64,000 nucleotides of DNA from Pararobbsia alpina_A (GTDB lineage Bacteria; Pseudomonadota; Gammaproteobacteria; Burkholderiales; Burkholderiaceae). The notes under the pieces were generated by a model. It searched no databases and was not told the origin of the DNA. It saw nothing but the letters and a program-made list of their open reading frames with translations. The translations under genes and the position numbers were made by a program. Each line of letters starts with the position of its first letter. Position 1 is the first letter of the stretch. The DNA is taken from positions 3,782,001 through 3,846,000 of the forward strand of contig NZ_OZ221287.1 of NCBI RefSeq assembly GCF_965118125.1, written 5' to 3'. Below, one piece after another: positions 17,400-26,233 of this stretch.

Positions 17400-18563
17400 T
17401 TAGGCACGCACCGTCTTGTTGCGGCGCGACGCTTTGAGGATCTTGTCTTCGTGCTTCGGCGACGGCCAGAGGCCCGACGGGCGATACAGCATGATGACGA
17501 CCATGGCCAGGCCGTAGAGCAGCTGACGGATCACTTCGGTATCGAGGATCTGATGGCCGAAAATCATGTTCTGCAGCGGCCCCATCGTCGAGCGCAGGAA
17601 CTCGGGGAAGATCGACAGCATCACGGCGCCGAGAATCACACCCGGGATGTGGCCCATGCCGCCAAGCACGACGCACGCGAGCACGACGACCGATTCCCAG
17701 AACGTGAACGACTCGGGCGACACGAAGCCCTGGAACGCACCGAACATCGCGCCCGACAGGCCGCCGAACGACGCACCCATCGCGAAGGCGAGCAGCTTGA
17801 CGTTGCGGGTGTTGATGCCCATCGCCTTGGCGGCGATCTCGTCTTCGCGAATCGCGGCCCATGCACGGCCGATACGCGAATGCTGCAGGCGTACGCAGAC
17901 GAAAATCACGAACAGCGCACACAGCACGAACAGGTAGTAATACAGATAGACCGAAGGCAGTGAAATGCCGAAAAAGCTCTGCGTCTGGTTGAAATTCACG
18001 CCGCCGATCGACACCGGATCGACGCCCGTGATCCCCTTCGGCCCGTTGGTCACATTGACCGGACGGTCGAGGTTGTTCATGAACAGGCGCACGATTTCCC
18101 CGAAGCCGAGGGTCACGATCGCCAGATAGTCGCCACGCAGACGCAGCGTCGGCGCACCGAGCAGGATCCCGAAGATCGCGGCCACGCACATTGCGAGCGG
18201 CACGATCAGCCAGATCGACAGATGCAGGCCGTTCGGGAACAAGGCGGCGATCCACGCGAACTGCGTCGTCAGGTGCGGCGACGACAGCAGCGCCGCGATG
18301 TACGCGCCGACGGCATAGAACGCGATGTAGCCGAGGTCGAGCAGGCCGGCAAAGCCGACCACGACGTTCAGACCCAGCGCGAGCATCACGTAGAGCATCG
18401 CGAAGTCGAGCACGCGGACCCAGTAGTTGCCGCCGGCAGCACCGATGATTGCCGGTGCGAGGATCACGCCGAGTGCGATCAGCGCCACGCCGAGGTAATG
18501 CTTGGCCGTCTTCTTCTCCGGAATGACGGCGGTCGACGGTTCGATCGGTTGAATGGAAGTCAT
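17400..18563 (-). CDS. livM: Branched-chain amino acid ABC transporter permease
   Basis: This is a LivM membrane subunit, 387 residues, with about ten predicted helices. Conserved LivM stretches are GLNVVVGFAGLLDLGYIAFYAVGAY and LRLRGDYLAIVTLGFGEIVRL. The C-terminal tail is long and basic (KHEDKILKASRRNKTVRA). The start at 18563 (MTSIQPIEP) is chosen because a GGGGA ribosome site lies upstream, while the earlier in-frame codon lacks one. It follows livH by 19 bases and precedes livG by 21. Confidence 0.93.
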   Translation of the reverse strand: MTSIQPIEPSTAVIPEKKTAKHYLGVALIALGVILAPAIIGAAGGNYWVRVLDFAMLYVMLALGLNVVVGFAGLLDLGYIAFYAVGAYIAALLSSPHLTTQFAWIAALFPNGLHLSIWLIVPLAMCVAAIFGILLGAPTLRLRGDYLAIVTLGFGEIVRLFMNNLDRPVNVTNGPKGITGVDPVSIGGVNFNQTQSFFGISLPSVYLYYYLFVLCALFVIFVCVRLQHSRIGRAWAAIREDEIAAKAMGINTRNVKLLAFAMGASFGGLSGAMFGAFQGFVSPESFTFWESVVVLACVVLGGMGHIPGVILGAVMLSIFPEFLRSTMGPLQNMIFGHQILDTEVIRQLLYGLAMVVIMLYRPSGLWPSPKHEDKILKASRRNKTVRA

Positions 18564-18582
18564 GTCGATATCCCCGTTTGAC

Positions 18583-19533
18583 TTAAGCGCGATCGGCCAC
18601 ACGTTCGCCGAGCAGACCCGACGGACGGAACACCAGCACGACGATCAGCACGATGAACGCGAACACGTCCTGGTAGTTCGATCCGAACACACCACCCGTG
18701 AAGTCGCCGATATACCCCGCCCCGAGCTGTTCGATGATGCCGAGCACGACACCGCCGACCATGGCGCCCGCGAGATTGCCGATACCACCGAGCACTGCGG
18801 CCGTAAAAGCCTTGAGGCCCGGGATGAAGCCCATGTAGAAGTGGGCATTGCCGTATTCGGACGCGATCATCACGCCGGCGAGCGCGGCAAGCGCCGAGCC
18901 GATCATGAATGTCGCCGAGATCACGAAGTTCGGGTTCACGCCCATCAGACCCGCGACGGCACGGTTCTCAGCCGTCGCACGCATCGCGCGGCCCAGCTTG
19001 GTCTTGTGCACGAGCAGCAGCAGACCCGCCATCGTCAGGAACGCGACGATGATGATGATGATTTCCGTCGCGGACACGACCGCACCCGGGTGATCGCCCT
19101 TGGGCGCAATCACAGTCAGCGGGTCAGTCGGCAGCAGCTGCGGGAAGTTCAACGGGCTCCGGCCCCAGATCATCATCGCGATGGTCTGCAGCAGAATCGA
19201 CACACCGATCGCGGTGATCAGCGGCGCGAGACGCGGCGCATTGCGCAGCGGCCGGTAAGCGACGCGTTCGATTGTGTACCCGGCCAGCGCACAGACGATC
19301 GCCGCAACGATCAGCGCGATGACCAGCGTCGGCACCATGCCCAGCGCGGGAAAATGCGCCTGGAGCACGTTGATCGCCGACAACGCGACCATTGCGCCAA
19401 TCATCAGCACGTCGCCATGGGCGAAATTGATCATGCCGATGATCCCGTACACCATCGTGTAGCCGAGCGCGATGATGGCATACACGCTCCCTAGTACCAG
19501 CCCGTTGATGAGCTGCTGGATAAAAATATCCAT
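18583..19533 (-). CDS. livH: Branched-chain amino acid ABC transporter permease
   Basis: This is a LivH membrane subunit, 316 residues, with about eight predicted helices. The N-terminus MDIFIQQLINGLVLGSVYA and the segment GMINFAHGDVLMIGAM are diagnostic of LivH. The start at 19533 has GGAG upstream (AGGAGTGTCAG before ATG). It is the first gene of the operon. No livK binding protein gene is next to it, so the solute-binding partner is encoded elsewhere, possibly at 7.1-8.3 kb. Confidence 0.93.
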   Translation of the reverse strand: MDIFIQQLINGLVLGSVYAIIALGYTMVYGIIGMINFAHGDVLMIGAMVALSAINVLQAHFPALGMVPTLVIALIVAAIVCALAGYTIERVAYRPLRNAPRLAPLITAIGVSILLQTIAMMIWGRSPLNFPQLLPTDPLTVIAPKGDHPGAVVSATEIIIIIVAFLTMAGLLLLVHKTKLGRAMRATAENRAVAGLMGVNPNFVISATFMIGSALAALAGVMIASEYGNAHFYMGFIPGLKAFTAAVLGGIGNLAGAMVGGVVLGIIEQLGAGYIGDFTGGVFGSNYQDVFAFIVLIVVLVFRPSGLLGERVADRA

Positions 19534-20093
19534 CTGACACTCCTTTGCCCGTGCATCCGGTTTGTCTTGATTACCGAGCGGATGGCCCGGACCCCGACAG
19601 TGTGCGACGGAACTGCTCGTAGAAAAAAATAACCGGTGCGTCGGTGACACCGACATACGGGCAAGCCCGCAGACGGTCCGGTTCACCACTTACGGCGACG
19701 CAGTGCGACCCGTCGAAAGCGCGCGAATTTTACAGCCACATCGGGGGTGAGCAATATTCGTCGCGATGGGGTTTTCCTGCATTGCCGCGAAATGGGTGCC
19801 GGTCAGGTGCTACCCCGATCGCAACTCGGTTGCACTTCGACAATCCATAATCCGTCGCAAGGTTGCGCCAGAGTCATGCGCGACGTCAATGCGGGCGACC
19901 CCGTAGACGCTTCGCCTGCTCAGGCAAAAAGAAGCACGCATCTGATTGCAAAAAAATATACGCCACGCAAGCACAGCCTGCATGGCGTTGTTTTTCAATC
20001 GTAGGACTTATGAGAACAGGCCTTACGTCGTGTCAGGCGATGACGGCCGCTGGAAGCGAACCGTCATGTCCCGGCTCGAGGTCGGGTGCCAGA
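19534..20093. other. Intergenic region between ispH and livH
   Basis: About 560 bases hold no convincing gene. The livH side carries a candidate promoter on the minus strand (see 19727-19754). The ispH side carries poly-A runs and a lower GC content. No tRNA or obvious repeat is seen here. Confidence 0.5.
19727..19754 (-). promoter_or_regulatory. Candidate sigma70-type promoter of livHMGF
   Basis: On the minus strand a TTGCTC -35 and TAAAAT -10 are separated by 16 bases, about 190 bases upstream of the livH start. The spacing and boxes fit sigma70 moderately well. It is a pattern match only and the transcription start is not established. Confidence 0.35.
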
Positions 20094-21035
20094 TCAGGCT
20101 GCGGTGACGCTGAGTCCGCGCGGCAGCGGGAACGTCACATTCTCTTCGACGCCCTCGAGCGGATGGACCGACGACGCGCCGAGTTCGCGCAAACGGCCGA
20201 TCACCGCCTGAGCCAGCACCTCGGGCGCCGACGCACCCGCCGTGATGCCGATTCTGCGCTTGCCCGCGATCCATTCCGGATCGATCTGTGCAGGATCGTC
20301 GACCATATAGGACGGAATCCCGTAGCGCTCGGCAACTTCGCGCAGGCGATTCGAGTTCGAGCTGTTCGGGCTGCCGACCACGATCACCACGTCGCAGCGC
20401 GGCGCCATGAACTTCACGGCGTCCTGGCGATTCTGCGTCGCGTAGCAGATGTCCTGCTTCTTCGGCTCGCGAATGTCCGGGAAGCGCTGACGCAGCGCGC
20501 CGAGCACTTCCGCCGCATCGTCGACCGACAGCGTCGTCTGCGTGACGACGGCAAGCCGGTTCACATTCACGACCTGGAGGCGGTTCACGTCAGCGACGTC
20601 CTCGACCAGATGCATGCCGTCGCCGCTTTGCCCCATCGTGCCTTCGACCTCGGGGTGCCCCTTGTGGCCGACCATGATGATCTCGTAGCCGTCCTGGCGC
20701 ATCTTCGCGACTTCCATATGCACCTTCGTCACGAGCGGGCACGTCGCATCGAACACGCGCAGGCCGCGACGCTCCGCTTCACCGCGGATCGCCTTGGACA
20801 CACCGTGTGCGGAGAAGATGACCGTGCCGCCGTCGGGCACCTCGTCGAGATCCTCGACGAAGATCGCGCCCTTTGTGCGCAGGTCGCTGACGACGTAGGC
20901 GTTGTGAACGATTTCGTGACGCACGTAGATCGGTGCGCCGTACAGACTGATCGCGCGTTCGACGATTTCGATCGCGCGATCGACGCCCGCGCAAAAGCCG
21001 CGGGGTTGAGCGAGAAGAATCTCAAATTCCGACAT
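20094..21035 (-). CDS. ispH: 4-hydroxy-3-methylbut-2-enyl diphosphate reductase
   Basis: IspH (LytB) is the last enzyme of the MEP isoprenoid pathway. It reduces HMBPP to isopentenyl and dimethylallyl diphosphate with a [4Fe-4S] cluster. The 313-residue protein has the three cluster cysteines in PRGFCAGVDRA, FDATCPLVTKVH and DICYATQNRQ. VGSPNSSNSNRL matches the substrate-binding Ser/Asn loop. It follows the FKBP gene by 16 bases, a common ispH-fkpB neighbourhood in proteobacteria. Confidence 0.97.
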   Translation of the reverse strand: MSEFEILLAQPRGFCAGVDRAIEIVERAISLYGAPIYVRHEIVHNAYVVSDLRTKGAIFVEDLDEVPDGGTVIFSAHGVSKAIRGEAERRGLRVFDATCPLVTKVHMEVAKMRQDGYEIIMVGHKGHPEVEGTMGQSGDGMHLVEDVADVNRLQVVNVNRLAVVTQTTLSVDDAAEVLGALRQRFPDIREPKKQDICYATQNRQDAVKFMAPRCDVVIVVGSPNSSNSNRLREVAERYGIPSYMVDDPAQIDPEWIAGKRRIGITAGASAPEVLAQAVIGRLRELGASSVHPLEGVEENVTFPLPRGLSVTAA

Positions 21036-21051
21036 GCCTACCTCTCGGAGC

Positions 21052-21507
21052 TCAGAGAATGCCGATGACTTTCGCTTCGAACGTCAGACTCTGCCCCGCA
21101 AGCGGGTGATTGAAATCAAAAAGCGCGTACGTGTCACCGAGCTCCTTGAGCACGCCCGCATAGCGGCCGCCGCTCGGGGCGTTGAATTCGACGACATCGC
21201 CGGGCACATAGGTTTCGCCAAGGTTCGACTGCTTGCGCAAGGTCGTCAGCGACACCCTCTGGATCAGTTCGGGGTTGCGTTCACCGAACCCTTGCTCGGG
21301 GGTTAGCTGAACGGTCGAGTGGTCACCCACTGCCATGCCGATCAGAATCTGTTCCAGCGACGGCGCGATCTGCCCCGCTCCGATCAACAGGGTGGCAGGT
21401 TTGTCGGTGAAGGTGTTGGCGATGTCGGCGCCGTCCGTCAGCGAGAGACGGTAGTGAAGCGTGACATGGGAGCCAGCCTGGATGCGTGCGGTGTCAATGA
21501 CGGTCAT
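21052..21507 (-). CDS. fkpB: FKBP-type peptidyl-prolyl isomerase (SlpA/FkpB-like)
   Basis: This prolyl cis-trans isomerase of the SlyD/SlpA group has 151 residues. The FKBP half-barrel is interrupted by an insert-in-flap domain, with TPEQGFGERNPELIQRVS and a C-terminal DFNHPLAGQSLTFEAKV motif. It lacks the His-rich metal-binding tail of SlyD, which supports SlpA/FkpB. It is immediately upstream of ispH and probably co-transcribed with it. Its role would be protein folding in the cytoplasm. Confidence 0.9.
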   Translation of the reverse strand: MTVIDTARIQAGSHVTLHYRLSLTDGADIANTFTDKPATLLIGAGQIAPSLEQILIGMAVGDHSTVQLTPEQGFGERNPELIQRVSLTTLRKQSNLGETYVPGDVVEFNAPSGGRYAGVLKELGDTYALFDFNHPLAGQSLTFEAKVIGIL

Positions 21508-21623
21508 GCAATGCTCGGCGAAAAACGGGCGCGCGCGACGCGAGCGCCAAACCCGTATTGTAAGCGAGCATCTGGAGGACCGTTCGGAACTCGGCTCGGA
21601 AAGAGGGAAACGCGAGGGAAACC

Positions 21624-22436
21624 ATGAGTCAGCAAAGCCTTGCCTTCACGGCACATCATGAAATGGAAGCAGCCCGGTGCGGCGTGCGGCACGGATTCCT
21701 GGCGCGGTCCCGGCAGACCGAATACGGCGTGCCGGTGCTCGCTCCGACGCCCCGCCCGACCTTCAAGGACTTTCACGCGAAAGATGCCAACCTGCCGCGG
21801 GAGCGGCTCGCCGCGCTCGGGGCCGATGCACTGACCGACGCGCAGGTGCTCGCGATCTTTCTTGGCACGGGCGTCGCGGGCAAAACCGCCACCGAACTGG
21901 GTGAGACGCTGCTTCGCCGCTTCGGTTCACTGCGTGGCGTGCTATCGGCGCCGCCGGCAGCATTGCGCCAGATCCACGGCATCGGACCCGCGAAAATGTC
22001 GCTGCTCCGTGCCATCGGCATCGCCGCCCAACGCTCGCTCGCCGACGAGTTGCGCAAGCCCCGACGATCCGAGACGTCCGAGACCATTCGGGCTTTCATG
22101 CAGCACTGGATCGGGTCGTTGCAGCATGAGGTGTTTGTCTGCATCTATCTGGACACCCGCAATCGCATGCTCAACCACGAGATTTGTTCACGCGGCGGGC
22201 TAACGCAAACGGCCGTCCATCCGCGCGAGCTCGCGAGAAATGCGCTCGATTGGAACGCGGCGTCGGTCATCATCGGGCATAATCACCCCTCCGGCGACGC
22301 CGAACCGAGCCAGAGCGACCTGAACCTGACCAGGGAACTCGCCCGGACCTTCGATACCATCGAGGTTCGCTTGCTCGACCATATCGTCGTCGGCGCCGGA
22401 TCGATCGTGTCGTTTCACGATCGTGGCCTGCTCTGA
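21624..22436 (+). CDS. radC: RadC-family JAB domain protein
   Basis: This is a 270-residue RadC/YicR family protein. It has a helix-hairpin-helix-like N-terminal half (IHGIGPAKMSLLRAIG near residues 115-130). A JAB/MPN metalloprotease-like C-terminal domain has the motif GHNHPSGDAEPSQSD, giving His-x-His and Asp metal ligands. Its biochemical role is unsettled in the literature; a simple DNA repair role is doubtful. It has an unusually long N-terminal segment before the conserved LPRERLAALGADALTD stretch. It diverges from fkpB and precedes the rpmB operon. Confidence 0.92.
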   Translation: MSQQSLAFTAHHEMEAARCGVRHGFLARSRQTEYGVPVLAPTPRPTFKDFHAKDANLPRERLAALGADALTDAQVLAIFLGTGVAGKTATELGETLLRRFGSLRGVLSAPPAALRQIHGIGPAKMSLLRAIGIAAQRSLADELRKPRRSETSETIRAFMQHWIGSLQHEVFVCIYLDTRNRMLNHEICSRGGLTQTAVHPRELARNALDWNAASVIIGHNHPSGDAEPSQSDLNLTRELARTFDTIEVRLLDHIVVGAGSIVSFHDRGLL

Positions 22437-22531
22437 ACAGCGGCCAGACCCGCCTCGAAGCCGTTGTCAGGCGGGGCGCGGGCGGCTCGCACAGAGCCAA
22501 AACAGGGGATTGGGTGCAGTACGGCACAGAA

Positions 22532-22550
22532 CAAACCGAAATTCGGTTTG
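22532..22550. promoter_or_regulatory. 19-bp inverted repeat upstream of rpmB
   Basis: Arms CAAACCGAA and TTCGGTTTG are perfect complements around a single A. The repeat overlaps the candidate -35 box of the rpmB promoter (22548-22577). A repressor or anti-activator site is possible, but no matching known operator is identified. Confidence 0.45.
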
Positions 22551-22577
22551 ATTTCTCTGCACTTTTCCAGATATACT
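22548..22577 (+). promoter_or_regulatory. Candidate sigma70 promoter of rpmB-rpmG
   Basis: A TTGATT -35 and a TATACT -10 are separated by 18 bases, about 105 bases upstream of the rpmB start. Both boxes match sigma70 consensus at most positions. This is a pattern-based prediction. Confidence 0.5.
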
Positions 22578-22681
22578 TCCGGATTCCTGTTACCCAACCC
22601 AATTCATGGCGTTCGCCCGGTAGCACGTGTGTTTGACGGGGCGTACGCGTAACACCTAAGAATTCAAGCTAGGAGTGCTTC

Positions 22682-22915
22682 ATGGCACGCGTATGTCAAG
22701 TGACCGGGAAAGCGCCGATGGTCGGCAACAATATTTCCCACGCCAACAACAAGACCAAGCGCCGTTTTCTGCCTAACCTGCAAAACCGTCGTTTCTGGGT
22801 CGAAAGCGAAAACCGCTGGGTGCGTCTGCGCCTGTCGAATGCAGGCCTGCGCCTGATCGACAAGAACGGTATTGACGCTGTGCTCGCAGATCTGCGCGCA
22901 CGCGGTGAAGTCTAA
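22682..22915 (+). CDS. rpmB: 50S ribosomal protein L28
   Basis: This is large-subunit ribosomal protein L28, 77 residues, beginning MARVCQVTGKAPMVGNNISH. The following NNKTKRRFLPNLQNRRFWVE and GIDAVLADLRARGEV are highly conserved. The zinc-ribbon cysteine pairs of the zinc-dependent L28 form are absent, so this is the zinc-independent type. AGGAG lies directly upstream of the start, and rpmG follows 11 bases downstream, as in most proteobacteria. Confidence 0.98.
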   Translation: MARVCQVTGKAPMVGNNISHANNKTKRRFLPNLQNRRFWVESENRWVRLRLSNAGLRLIDKNGIDAVLADLRARGEV

Positions 22916-22926
22916 GGAGCACGAAC

Positions 22927-23094
22927 ATGGCCAAGGGCATTCGCGACAAGATCAAGCTGGAATCGACCGCTGGTACGGGTCACTTCTACACGACGACGAA
23001 GAACAAGCGTACGACGCCGGAAAAGATGCTGATCAAGAAATTTGATCCGGTCGCTCGCAAGCACGTCGACTACAAAGAAACGAAGATCAAGTAA
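22927..23094 (+). CDS. rpmG: 50S ribosomal protein L33
   Basis: This is large-subunit ribosomal protein L33, 55 residues, beginning MAKGIRDKIKLESTAGTGHF and ending DYKETKIK. It is short and therefore easily missed by length cut-offs. No zinc-binding cysteines are present, so it is the zinc-independent form, like L28 in the same operon. AAGGAG precedes the ATG, and a strong terminator follows. Confidence 0.98.
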   Translation: MAKGIRDKIKLESTAGTGHFYTTTKNKRTTPEKMLIKKFDPVARKHVDYKETKIK

Positions 23095-23454
23095 GACGCT
23101 CGACCCCAGCGGTCGAGTGATTCAAAGAACCCCGCACTGCGGGGTTTTTTCTTATGTGCGCGACGTTGATGCGCACTCGATTGGATACTCAAAAGTTCGA
23201 AGGTGTGCGGCTCGCAGGAGACACGGGCCAGGGTCAACCCAAGTACTGCGCACTGATATCGGGGCACTTGCATCACGGCGCCTCATCCGCGGCGGTGCGT
23301 TCCGGGGGACGTCGATCGGGCATGTTGATCGCCCGAAGACCTGTCGGGTCAAAGGCCTGTACCCCGCAGGGTTTGAGCATGTCCGCTAGACTGCCTTCAC
23401 GGTGTGCAGTCATCGGCCTTGTGTTGATCGGGCCAGGATCAGAGACAAAATAAG
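23095..23454. other. Intergenic region between rpmG and nadB
   Basis: About 360 bases. The rpmG terminator (23128-23151) lies in the first part. The rest holds no convincing gene or RNA. A small GACTGC/GCAGTC dyad lies about 60-90 bases before nadB. Confidence 0.5.
23128..23151 (+). terminator. Terminator after rpmB-rpmG
   Basis: AACCCCGC and GCGGGGTT form a stem with a 2-base-plus loop, followed by TTTTTT. It is a compact intrinsic terminator 34 bases after the L33 stop. Confidence 0.9.
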
Positions 23455-25053
23455 ATGAACTTCGACGTAGCGATCGTTGGAAGCGGACTTGCAGGCATGT
23501 CCGTCGCGTTGAACCTTGCCCAGACACGCAAGGTCGTGATCCTCGCCAAGCGGTCACTGACCGACGGCGCGAGCGACTGGGCTCAGGGCGGCATCGCCGC
23601 CGTCCTCGATTCGACCGACAGCATCGAAAACCACGTTCGCGACACGCTGGTCGCCGGCGGGGGGCTCTGTGACGAAACCGCCACACGCTTTATCGTCGAA
23701 AACGGTCGCGATGCGATCGAATGGCTGATCGCCCAAGGCGTGCCGTTCACGCGCGACGACGCGGCTGAACTCGGTTTCCACCTCACGCGCGAAGGCGGTC
23801 ACAGTCACCGGCGCATCATCCACGCCGCGGATGCCACGGGTCACGCCGTCGTGACGACGCTCAACGAGCGTGTGCGCAATCACCCCAACATCACCATTCT
23901 CGAAGATCACTTCGCGATCGACCTGATCACGTCGGATCGACTCGGCCTCAAGGGGCGTCGCTGCCACGGGCTGTATGCGCTCGACACGAAGCGCGGTCGC
24001 ACGGTGACGATCGATGCACCGCATACGGTGCTGGCCACCGGCGGCGCGGGCAAGGTCTATCTCTATACGACCAATCCCGACACCGCGACAGGCGACGGCA
24101 TTGCGATGGCCTGGCGTGCAGGGTGCCGGATTTCGAATATGGAGTTCATCCAGTTCCATCCGACGTGTCTGTATCACCCGTACGCCAAGTCGTTTTTGAT
24201 CAGCGAGGCGGTGCGTGGCGAAGGCGGTCTGCTCAAGCTTCCCGATGGCACTCGCTTCATGCAGCATCACGACGAGCGTGCGGAGCTCGCGCCCCGCGAT
24301 ATCGTCGCCCGCGCGATCGACTTCGAAATCAAGAAGCGCGGGATCGACTGTGTCTACCTCGACATCAGCCATCAGTCGCCCGAGTTTCTCAACGAGCACT
24401 TCCCGACCATCCTGGCCCGATGCAAGGAATTCGGCATCGACATCACGAAGCAACCGATCCCCGTCGTGCCCGCCGCGCACTATACATGCGGCGGTGTTGT
24501 CACCGATCTCGCCGGCCGCACGGATCTCGCTGGCCTGTATGCGGTCGGTGAAACGGCCTACACCGGTCTTCACGGCGCCAATCGTCTTGCCAGCAACTCG
24601 CTGCTGGAGTGCCTGGTGATCGGACGCTCGGCTGCCCATTCGATTCTTGCGGATACCGAAGCGAAGCCGGTCGGACCGCACCTTCCCGAGTGGGACGAAA
24701 GCCGCGTTTCGGACCCCGATGAAGAAGTCGTCGTCGCCCACAACTGGGACGAGCTGCGGCGCCTGATGTGGAACTATGTCGGGATCGTGCGCACCGACAA
24801 GCGCCTCGCCCGTGCGCGTCATCGCATCTCGCTGTTGCGTGACGAGATCCATGAGTACTACGCGCATACGCGCATTGGTCGCGATCTGCTCGAGCTGCGG
24901 AATCTGGTCGACGTGGCGTCGTTGATTGTCGAAAGCGCGCGAAGCCGGCGAGAAAGCCGCGGCCTGCACTACAGCGCCGACTGGTCGTCGACGCTGCCGA
25001 AGGCGCTGCCGACCGTGCTCGCGCCGCGCCGGATGCGCAACAAGCCGCTGTAG
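23455..25053 (+). CDS. nadB: L-aspartate oxidase
   Basis: NadB oxidises L-aspartate to iminoaspartate, the first step of de novo NAD synthesis. The 532-residue flavoprotein begins with the FAD-binding GSGLAGMSVALNLA. It has the family motif SDWAQGGIAAVLD, the HTREGGHSHRRIIHAADATG substrate region and the C-terminal FAD contacts GETAYTGLHGANRLASNSLLE. It converges with nadC. The product is used directly by NadA, encoded at 26.2-27.4 kb on the opposite strand. Confidence 0.97.
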   Translation: MNFDVAIVGSGLAGMSVALNLAQTRKVVILAKRSLTDGASDWAQGGIAAVLDSTDSIENHVRDTLVAGGGLCDETATRFIVENGRDAIEWLIAQGVPFTRDDAAELGFHLTREGGHSHRRIIHAADATGHAVVTTLNERVRNHPNITILEDHFAIDLITSDRLGLKGRRCHGLYALDTKRGRTVTIDAPHTVLATGGAGKVYLYTTNPDTATGDGIAMAWRAGCRISNMEFIQFHPTCLYHPYAKSFLISEAVRGEGGLLKLPDGTRFMQHHDERAELAPRDIVARAIDFEIKKRGIDCVYLDISHQSPEFLNEHFPTILARCKEFGIDITKQPIPVVPAAHYTCGGVVTDLAGRTDLAGLYAVGETAYTGLHGANRLASNSLLECLVIGRSAAHSILADTEAKPVGPHLPEWDESRVSDPDEEVVVAHNWDELRRLMWNYVGIVRTDKRLARARHRISLLRDEIHEYYAHTRIGRDLLELRNLVDVASLIVESARSRRESRGLHYSADWSSTLPKALPTVLAPRRMRNKPL

Positions 25054-25210
25054 AGTGACCCGGCACGTTTGTGCCGGTGGGTGCTTCCCGCGCAAGATAC
25101 GTTTGAGCGGCGCGGGGGGCCAGGGAAGCATGCAACGCACATCGCGGGGACAAACTCCGCTGCACGCTACATGCTGCCCGACGCCTGCGTCGAGCCGACA
25201 GGTGCGATGC

Positions 25211-26104
25211 CTAGTCGATGATCCGCATCGAAAAATCGCCGGCCTTCACGTCCTTTGTCACCGCGCCAATCGAGATACGATCGACGCCCGTTTCGGCGAT
25301 CTGCCGAACGGTATCGAAATTGACCCCACCCGACACTTCGAGCACGGCACGGCCTGCGTTGACGTCGACGCCCTCACGCATCATGTCGAACGTGAAGTTG
25401 TCGAGCAGGATCGATTTGGCACCGTGCTCGAGCGCTTCACGCAGCTGCGCGATCGATTCGACTTCGACCTGAATCGACAGATCGCGGCCGAGTTCCGACT
25501 GCGCGCGACGCCCGATCGCGAGCGCTGCATCGACCGCCGCCCCCACACCGCCTGCGGCAGCAATGTGGTTTTCCTTGATCAGAATGCCGTCGTACAGCGC
25601 GAGGCGCTGATTGTCACCGCCACCGACACGCACCGCATATTTCTGAGCGAGCCTCAGGCCCGGCATCGTCTTGCGCGTATCGAGAATGCGCGCGCGGGTG
25701 CCCTCGACCATGTCGACATAGCGTCGGGTGACGGTCGCGACGCCCGTGAGCAGTTGGATAAAGTTCAGCGCGTTGCGCTCGGCCGTCAACAGCGAACGTG
25801 CCGGTCCGACCATCTCGCAGACGATATCGTCGGGCACCATGCGATCGCCATCGTGCTTGCGCCAATCGATTTCGATCGATGGATCGACGGAGCGCACGAC
25901 CTCGTTGAACCAGGGCACACCGCACAGCACGGCATGTTCGCGCACGATCACGCGCGCGCGACGTGGCGCGCCCTCAGGAACGAGAAGTCCCGTCAGATCA
26001 CCCGTGCCGATGTCTTCGGCAAGCGCATCGGCCACATTGCGCTTGAGCGCGTCGTCCAGTGCCGCGCCGTAGAGTGCGCGGATCTCTTCCCAACGATTCC
26101 CCAT
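25211..26104 (-). CDS. nadC: Nicotinate-nucleotide pyrophosphorylase (carboxylating)
   Basis: NadC converts quinolinate and PRPP to nicotinate mononucleotide, CO2 and pyrophosphate. The 297-residue protein has the N-terminal ALAEDIGTGDLT, the active-site ILDTRKTMPGLRLAQKYAVRVGGG and the substrate-binding LIKENHIAAAGGV. The phosphate-binding C-terminal region is VDRISIGAVTK. It follows nadA by about 130 bases in the same direction, so a nadA-nadC transcript is likely. Confidence 0.97.
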   Translation of the reverse strand: MGNRWEEIRALYGAALDDALKRNVADALAEDIGTGDLTGLLVPEGAPRRARVIVREHAVLCGVPWFNEVVRSVDPSIEIDWRKHDGDRMVPDDIVCEMVGPARSLLTAERNALNFIQLLTGVATVTRRYVDMVEGTRARILDTRKTMPGLRLAQKYAVRVGGGDNQRLALYDGILIKENHIAAAGGVGAAVDAALAIGRRAQSELGRDLSIQVEVESIAQLREALEHGAKSILLDNFTFDMMREGVDVNAGRAVLEVSGGVNFDTVRQIAETGVDRISIGAVTKDVKAGDFSMRIID

Positions 26105-26233
26105 TTCGTTTTCCGTTCGCTAACAGTCAGTGCGTGCGCCGGTCACCGACGCACGGGGCGGGTTCCATGAACCCCGAACCCCTCTGCAGGTGCTTATTGC
26201 AGGGGCCTCTCGCAGGTATCTCTTAACGCCGCC

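Noticed and set aside
25060..25077. CCGGCAC/GTGCCGG hairpin between nadB and nadC as a terminator
   Set aside because: A good stem, but no T run on either strand; termination is not supported.
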